DNA of 64,000 nt, from NCBI GenBank assembly GCA_022113835.1, contig JAILWY010000023.1:7006001-7070000 (forward strand). The letters run 5' to 3'. Numbering within the stretch: the stretch's first letter is position 1; every line of letters starts with the position of its first letter. Made by a program: the position numbers and the translations under genes. The notes below the pieces were generated by a model. The model worked only from the letters and a program-made list of their open reading frames with translations. It was not told the origin of the DNA and ran no database searches. Shown here one piece after another: positions 59,152 through 64,000 of the stretch. The stretch is from Atopsyche davidsoni. Its lineage: Eukaryota > Arthropoda > Insecta > Trichoptera > Hydrobiosidae.

Positions 59152-59315
59152 TGACTCAATATTTAAAAAAACACAAACATGTGCAGCCGTTCGGGCTCGG
59201 GAGTTCCCCTGTTACCACTCATATGTGCTCAAAACAAAAAGAAAAAACAGTTACGGTCCGAGAAAGAGATCTCCGGCTGTATAAAAACAGTCCGCAGCAT
59301 CTGAGCAGCATCAGT
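59152..59315 (+). promoter_or_regulatory. B3 promoter: AP-1, kB, TATA, Inr
   Basis: TGACTCA (AP-1) at 59152-59158, kB site GGGAGTTCCC at 59199-59208, TATAAAAA at 59280-59287 and TCAGT at 59311-59315, with the A 33 bp from TATA. No GATA lies between kB and TATA, unlike in B1 and B2; GATAAC occurs further upstream near 59085. Confidence 0.75.
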
Positions 59316-59368
59316 ATTACACCGCATTTCAAGTAAGACTTTGGCGTTAAGACTCAAATCTTATTAAA

Positions 59369-60237
59369 ATGAAGTTCCTCGTATGTTTTGTCGCCTTCTT
59401 CCTCGTGGCTTTGGCCTTTTCCTCGCCTCTGCCAGAAGACCACGAAAACTCCCCGACGCACCGCGATGGTATGTATTATAATAAATTTACCTGTATTTCA
59501 CACATGTATAGCACATATGATATCTGTTGATTATTATCATATTATTTAGGGAACTTCTTTTTTAAAAATCATTTAATAAAACAAAAATCCGTACCAATAT
59601 TTCATAATAAAGCTGTCTTTAAGTGTCTCTTTGGTTAATATTGAAAATGAGCATATTATTATGATCAGACATGAAAGTTTTCTCATTAAATGCGCTGCAA
59701 ACAATAAAAGTTTCGCAAACAATATATTGCGAGGATCTATTAAAAAGTAATATTCACATATTAAATAAGTTCACGGATGATTTTAAAACTTTATTACTTC
59801 TTTATATAATGCCCGCTGGAAAAATTATGATGTATGTCGTATTTTAAAAATAATGCACTATTCGTTGAAATCTGCATATCTTTATTATTATTCGCATTAA
59901 AAACCATGTTTTATGCATAAGTGCTTTAAAAATTATTACTTTAACTAATTTTTTGATAATTAGTAATAACTATTTTAAAACTATATAAATTACAAAAATA
60001 TATCAAAAATTTTTGTTAGCTTTGTATTTCGTGTGGTACGTATAAAAAGTGATTGAAAACAATGTAATAATTATTTGATTTTTGGCAGAAGCTAACTTGG
60101 TCCAGCCTCTGCCATTGCTAAGAGAAAAAAGGGACGCTCACTGCCCCAGGGATCCACTCGGGTGCCATATCAGCTGCTTGGGCAAGGGCCGAGCCAACAC
60201 AGGCATGTGCATCGGCAACTGGTGCAACTGCTTTTGA
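59369..60237 (+). CDS. short CS-alpha-beta secreted peptide precursor (family B, copy B3)
   Basis: Exons 59369-59468 and 60089-60237 are joined across a 620-base phase-1 intron (GATG|GTATGT ... TTGGCAG|AAG). The 82-residue product has a signal peptide (about 1-19), an acidic propeptide to REKR at 45-48 and a 34-residue mature peptide with cysteines at 52, 59, 63, 74, 79 and 81. The mature part differs from B1 at four positions (A for T at 2, L for M at 9, H for Q at 12, I for V at 27). The first exon is exactly 100 coding bases in all three genes. A poly(A) signal lies at 60314-60319, so the 3' UTR is very short. Confidence 0.92.
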
Positions 60238-60313
60238 ACCACCCTATCAACTGATGCTACTCATCATTATACTTCTGCTGGAGTAGTAAAAAATATTTCT
60301 GCCGTGGGTCATT

Positions 60314-60319
60314 AATAAA
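60314..60319 (+). terminator. poly(A) signal of B3
   Basis: AATAAA 77 bases after the stop codon. Confidence 0.6.
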
Positions 60320-60324
60320 ATGTG

Positions 60325-63300
60325 ATTCACGCCATTTTATATTCTTATTTATTATTATTGTAGGTATTTAACAAATCAATAAAAATATTTTCAAAATATC
60401 TTCACTTCTTTGAACATAATTACATGTCTAACCTTGAACAACACAATAGACAAAAATGATGTATGCCTCCTACCGTTTGAGTCATACGAAATGATTTATC
60501 TTAATCACGAGTCAAGCTACGTAAGAAGCCTGAATATCTTTAAAATAATATATCTGTACTATATTCTGAGGGCACTCAATAGGCGAGAAATGAAATATCG
60601 GGCTTGTTTGATACTATATTCACTTAAAACATTTTATGTCAAGATTCATCATATGCCGCCTAGCTTAGACTATACCGATGAACGAATAAATTACACATTA
60701 CGAATGCAATTCGTGTTTAAATAATGTGGGTTCGCTCTTTCAACTAATGCCCCGATCTTAAAATCAATCACTGCTTAGATCTTTATGACTTGTGTCTTTT
60801 CATATTATGATCTCAGGTCTTTATGACTTTGCCTCGTGTAATGGACAGATTGAGTGTGTATATTGAAAGGTCACAGGTGCTATTGTTGACTAACCCTATT
60901 CATTAAATTTGTGAACGTATGCATTATAAATTTACGGATCATGACATCGTATTACTATTGAAAAATGTATAAATATTTGATCAAAATTATTTCATATTTT
61001 ATGCGCGAATAAAAGTTATTAAAAAATTTACACAAAAGAACAAAGCTTGTAATCATTTAGAGATGCAAATTAAAAACAGAAATTTCAGCTGGTTACAATT
61101 GGCTTTTAATTATTTATTTCATGGCAAAATTTATACGGTAATAAAATAACCAGAATAGGCTTTGTTTTAAAAATATTTTTTTAAATTAAATTAATGTTAC
61201 AAATAAAAACGCAATCAAATATTAATTGATTTTAATAATAATATGAACGCTGAGTTGCATTTGTAAAAACTCTATTATTTTTTTTTAAATAAATTTAAAC
61301 CTGGTAAATACTTGTTGTGTATATTAAATGTATGTATGCATAGTGTGTAGTGTTTTTACAAAATAAATATCAGATGTATGAAAATGTGAAATATTCTTCG
61401 TCAGGCTGTATTTTGTGTCTTTCCGTTGTCTGCGTCTATATAATCTTAGTGACAGCTTCATTGACACCGTCTCGATAATATGGAAATTTAAATGCCCTAA
61501 TTACTAACGTGAACAGCAAGTGTCAACATAATCCCCGTTGTGTGCGACTTGGTGACAGGGGAATCAGCTGGAAGAGACGCTGTCCTTGTTCATTACTACA
61601 CCTACTAACCACAAAGTATTCAGGACTCCAAACATTACAAAACTAATCGGTGAACCTGTAGCTATCCCATATTTGATTATCCCACATTTATTTTGAATAT
61701 TTATAAGAAAGATTTCATTTTAATTTGACTAATCCAGTGTCACTTGGTGGATGTGTAAATGTGAAAATAAATGCTTGTCTGTTTTTGTGGAAACAATACT
61801 GATCCTCAACATTGATTGGGGTCTTTACTAAATATAATATAATATTAATGGATTCAATTAAAATAATCTTTTGTGCATTGAAAACTTAATAGAGAATTTA
61901 CCAGGCCTTAGCGGCACACTTTGCTTTATTTTCTTTCGAAAATTATTCAATTTGTACTGTAAAATAACAATTCTAATAAAAAAAATATATCTTTTAAATA
62001 AATAATGTTTCATCATTCCAAAAAGCATCATCATTTGTATGCCTGTCCCAATACAATTGCCAGGACGATCCGTCATCGTGTGTAGTCTTTAAGTACATCT
62101 AAAAATAATTATTATTTTATATACATTATACGTCTTTAGAACGTTGAAAAAAACGTAAAATATTAGAGATTATTATTTTATCAAAGCACATTTTATTTAA
62201 GGCTTGTTTTTGAAAACAGCGCTTATGCGAATATAAGATTTTAACCAAGAAGATAAGAAAAACCATTTAAATTCCATCGAAGTCGAAGCACAGATTCTTA
62301 AAACTAAACACTCACATGTTCAGAAATAATTATTTTACTAACATTAAAGCCAATAAAGTAATTACATGTCTTAAACAAACTTTTAATTGACATTTACGGT
62401 AATTGTCTTATCATAACGTCTTAACTATTTTACCTTTAATTTTCTGTGTTGACAAACACGCTCTACTCAAGGTATTTAAAAAAAAATAGTATAACTAACA
62501 ATCACAAAATGCGCCTGAGCTCTACAGCCAAGAATTTTTAAATTATTTTTATTATATAGATAAAATTGCCATATTAAATAAAAAAAAATTTTTTCAAACA
62601 AAGTGAATCCACCAGCAATGAATGATTTTTATTGTTTTATTTTTTTATGTGCACGTGCGGAGGTTAATGTTTTACAACACGAAAAATTTCTAACTTGCCA
62701 TTATACGAGGGTAATTTAGAATTTCCTTCTTGAGCCTTGTGAGGTTTCAGGGTTGCCATGGCAGTGAAAGGAAACATTCCCTAGTAAGTACCATCCAATG
62801 TCAGTCAACTCATATTTTTTGAGAGCTAAAAAGAATTTTTGTAAAAATACTTGTCTTTCCTGTTTTGCTCAGCTTGTGGTATTTATAATACTGTATTTAT
62901 TGTGTACACGGGAAACAGATATTTTTTAAGGCCTCAAGTTATTTTTTTATAATAAGAGTAAACGAATCATGGCTTGAAATTCGACTGCTCATTCATTTGA
63001 TTTTCTTTGAATTTTAATAAAGAAAACGTTACATGTTTCTTCTTTTGTTTATATTTCTATTTTACATATAAATCTACGTAAATATTTTCTTCTTACCTTA
63101 TTAGTTGATATCAAAAGAAATCTTTTGCTGATAAACGATGGCCTGGATCCAGGAAATGATCTAAAAAGAAAAAATATATATTAAAAATCACATAGAGTTG
63201 GTGACAGTCACAAAAAAATAACAATTAAGTATCAAACTGTTTAGTTTTAAATGTACGTATTCAATATATTAATACAAATCGTTAACGTAAACATAAATTA

Positions 63301-63725
63301 AAACGCACTCAACATATCAATATATAGTATTTGGAAAAAAAAGTACCTGTAATACATTCGAATAATTTTATTGTGACGACATAGAATATTCAGATTTTTG
63401 TACGACTTACAAAAGGACAGATCTGATTTTTCTGAATACAAAAAATTGTGAATCATAAATTAATATCCTCATACTAATAGCAGCTTATCCAGAGGCGCCA
63501 CGTAAATACGAAAGCTTAAAGCCAGTGGCATTCTGTTATTTAAGCTGAACGGTAAGCCTCTTTTTAATTCGTCGTGAATTTAAGTATATTCGTTTTTATT
63601 ATTTGATTTTAAATATATCTTTTATAATTTTGTATTAAACATTATAATAATGTATGTTTATTTTTGTTATTTGACAATTATATTAAATACATTCCTATTT
63701 ATTTAGATGATATGTTGTTTTCGTT
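60325..63725. other. AT-rich intergenic DNA, no gene seen
   Basis: Low-complexity sequence with a GC-richer patch at 61400-61620 and an RFX X-box-like palindrome at 62752-62765. The 104-codon frame at 60410-60724 is unrecognised and not called. Confidence 0.5.
62752..62765. promoter_or_regulatory. RFX X-box-like palindrome
   Basis: GTTGCCATGGCAGT resembles the RFX site (GTTGCC-AT-GGCAAC) with two changes in the second half-site. No adjacent gene is visible. Confidence 0.3.
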
Positions 63726-63729
63726 ATTT

Positions 63730-63810
63730 TGACGTGATGTGGCTTAGTGGTTAGACCTTTGTTTCTTGATTGAGAGGTTTCAGATTCAATCTTCGTACGG
63801 ATAAGTAAAT
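63730..63810 (+). repeat. tRNA-derived SINE-like fragment
   Basis: TGGCTTAGTGGTTAGACC at 63739-63756 matches a Pol III A-box, and GATTCAATC at 63783-63791 resembles a B-box about 30 bases later. No cloverleaf or acceptor stem could be drawn, so a SINE head or tRNA pseudogene is more likely than a tRNA gene. Confidence 0.5.
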
Positions 63811-64000
63811 CCTGAAATTACATTATTTGTATCATCTCTTTGTTAGTTTATCCTAGAAATACTATTTTAAAGCTGTTTTATTTGAAATTTAGATATTTTA
63901 AAACTTAATATATCCCCAAACAGCTATATGAGAAAAAAATTACACGTATCCTATTTTTATAAACCTTTTTGGAGCAGTTGCAACATTCATGTTTACTCCA
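63811..64000. other. AT-rich end of window
   Basis: Nothing recognised beyond possible SINE body sequence. Confidence 0.4.

Noticed and set aside
60410..60724. 104-codon frame downstream of B3
   Set aside because: No signal peptide, domain or promoter, and no resemblance to the neighbouring peptide genes.

Overview
The window is eukaryotic nuclear DNA from an arthropod. It is strongly AT-rich, rich in microsatellites and decayed transposons, and almost gene-free. The arthropod assignment rests on three things: short precursors of CS-alpha-beta (defensin-type) antimicrobial peptides, TATA plus TCAGT-type core promoters with NF-kB and GATA sites, and hAT and mariner transposases of arthropod type. 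The C-x6-C first cysteine spacing recalls the 'ancient invertebrate' defensins known from chelicerates and dragonflies, but I do not name a species.

Layout. 1-34.1 kb is a gene desert. It holds AT-rich filler, short GC/CpG-richer islands, one CRE/TATA promoter-like block with a possible 5' noncoding exon (12.48-12.62 kb), copies of a dispersed repeat carrying a hammerhead-like motif, and a perfect 86-bp-arm palindrome at 30.2-30.4 kb. 34.8-43 kb holds family A: three minus-strand single-exon defensin loci. Two are intact (35,000-35,242 and 42,568-42,810). The middle one (38,174-38,427) is a pseudogene with a 7-base deletion in the signal peptide and lost core-promoter elements. 43.7-50.5 kb is a transposon block: a mariner relic, a 2.6-kb hAT element with a broken transposase, and a 1.47-kb non-autonomous hAT-like element. 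54.0-60.4 kb holds family B: three plus-strand two-exon genes for a second, very short CS-alpha-beta peptide. 60.4-64 kb is again gene-free, with a tRNA-like SINE trace near the end.

How the genes fit together. All six loci encode secreted prepropeptides: a signal peptide, an acidic propeptide, a dibasic furin-type site (RVKR, RERR or REKR) and a roughly 34-residue six-cysteine peptide. The five intact genes share a core promoter with TATA 33 bp before the presumed start base, and kB-like sites lie upstream. This suggests a co-regulated, Rel/NF-kB-inducible immune cluster. Family A shows signs of recent gene conversion between its two intact copies, and family B is a tandem array with one conserved phase-1 intron. 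Function is inferred from family features. No search was run.
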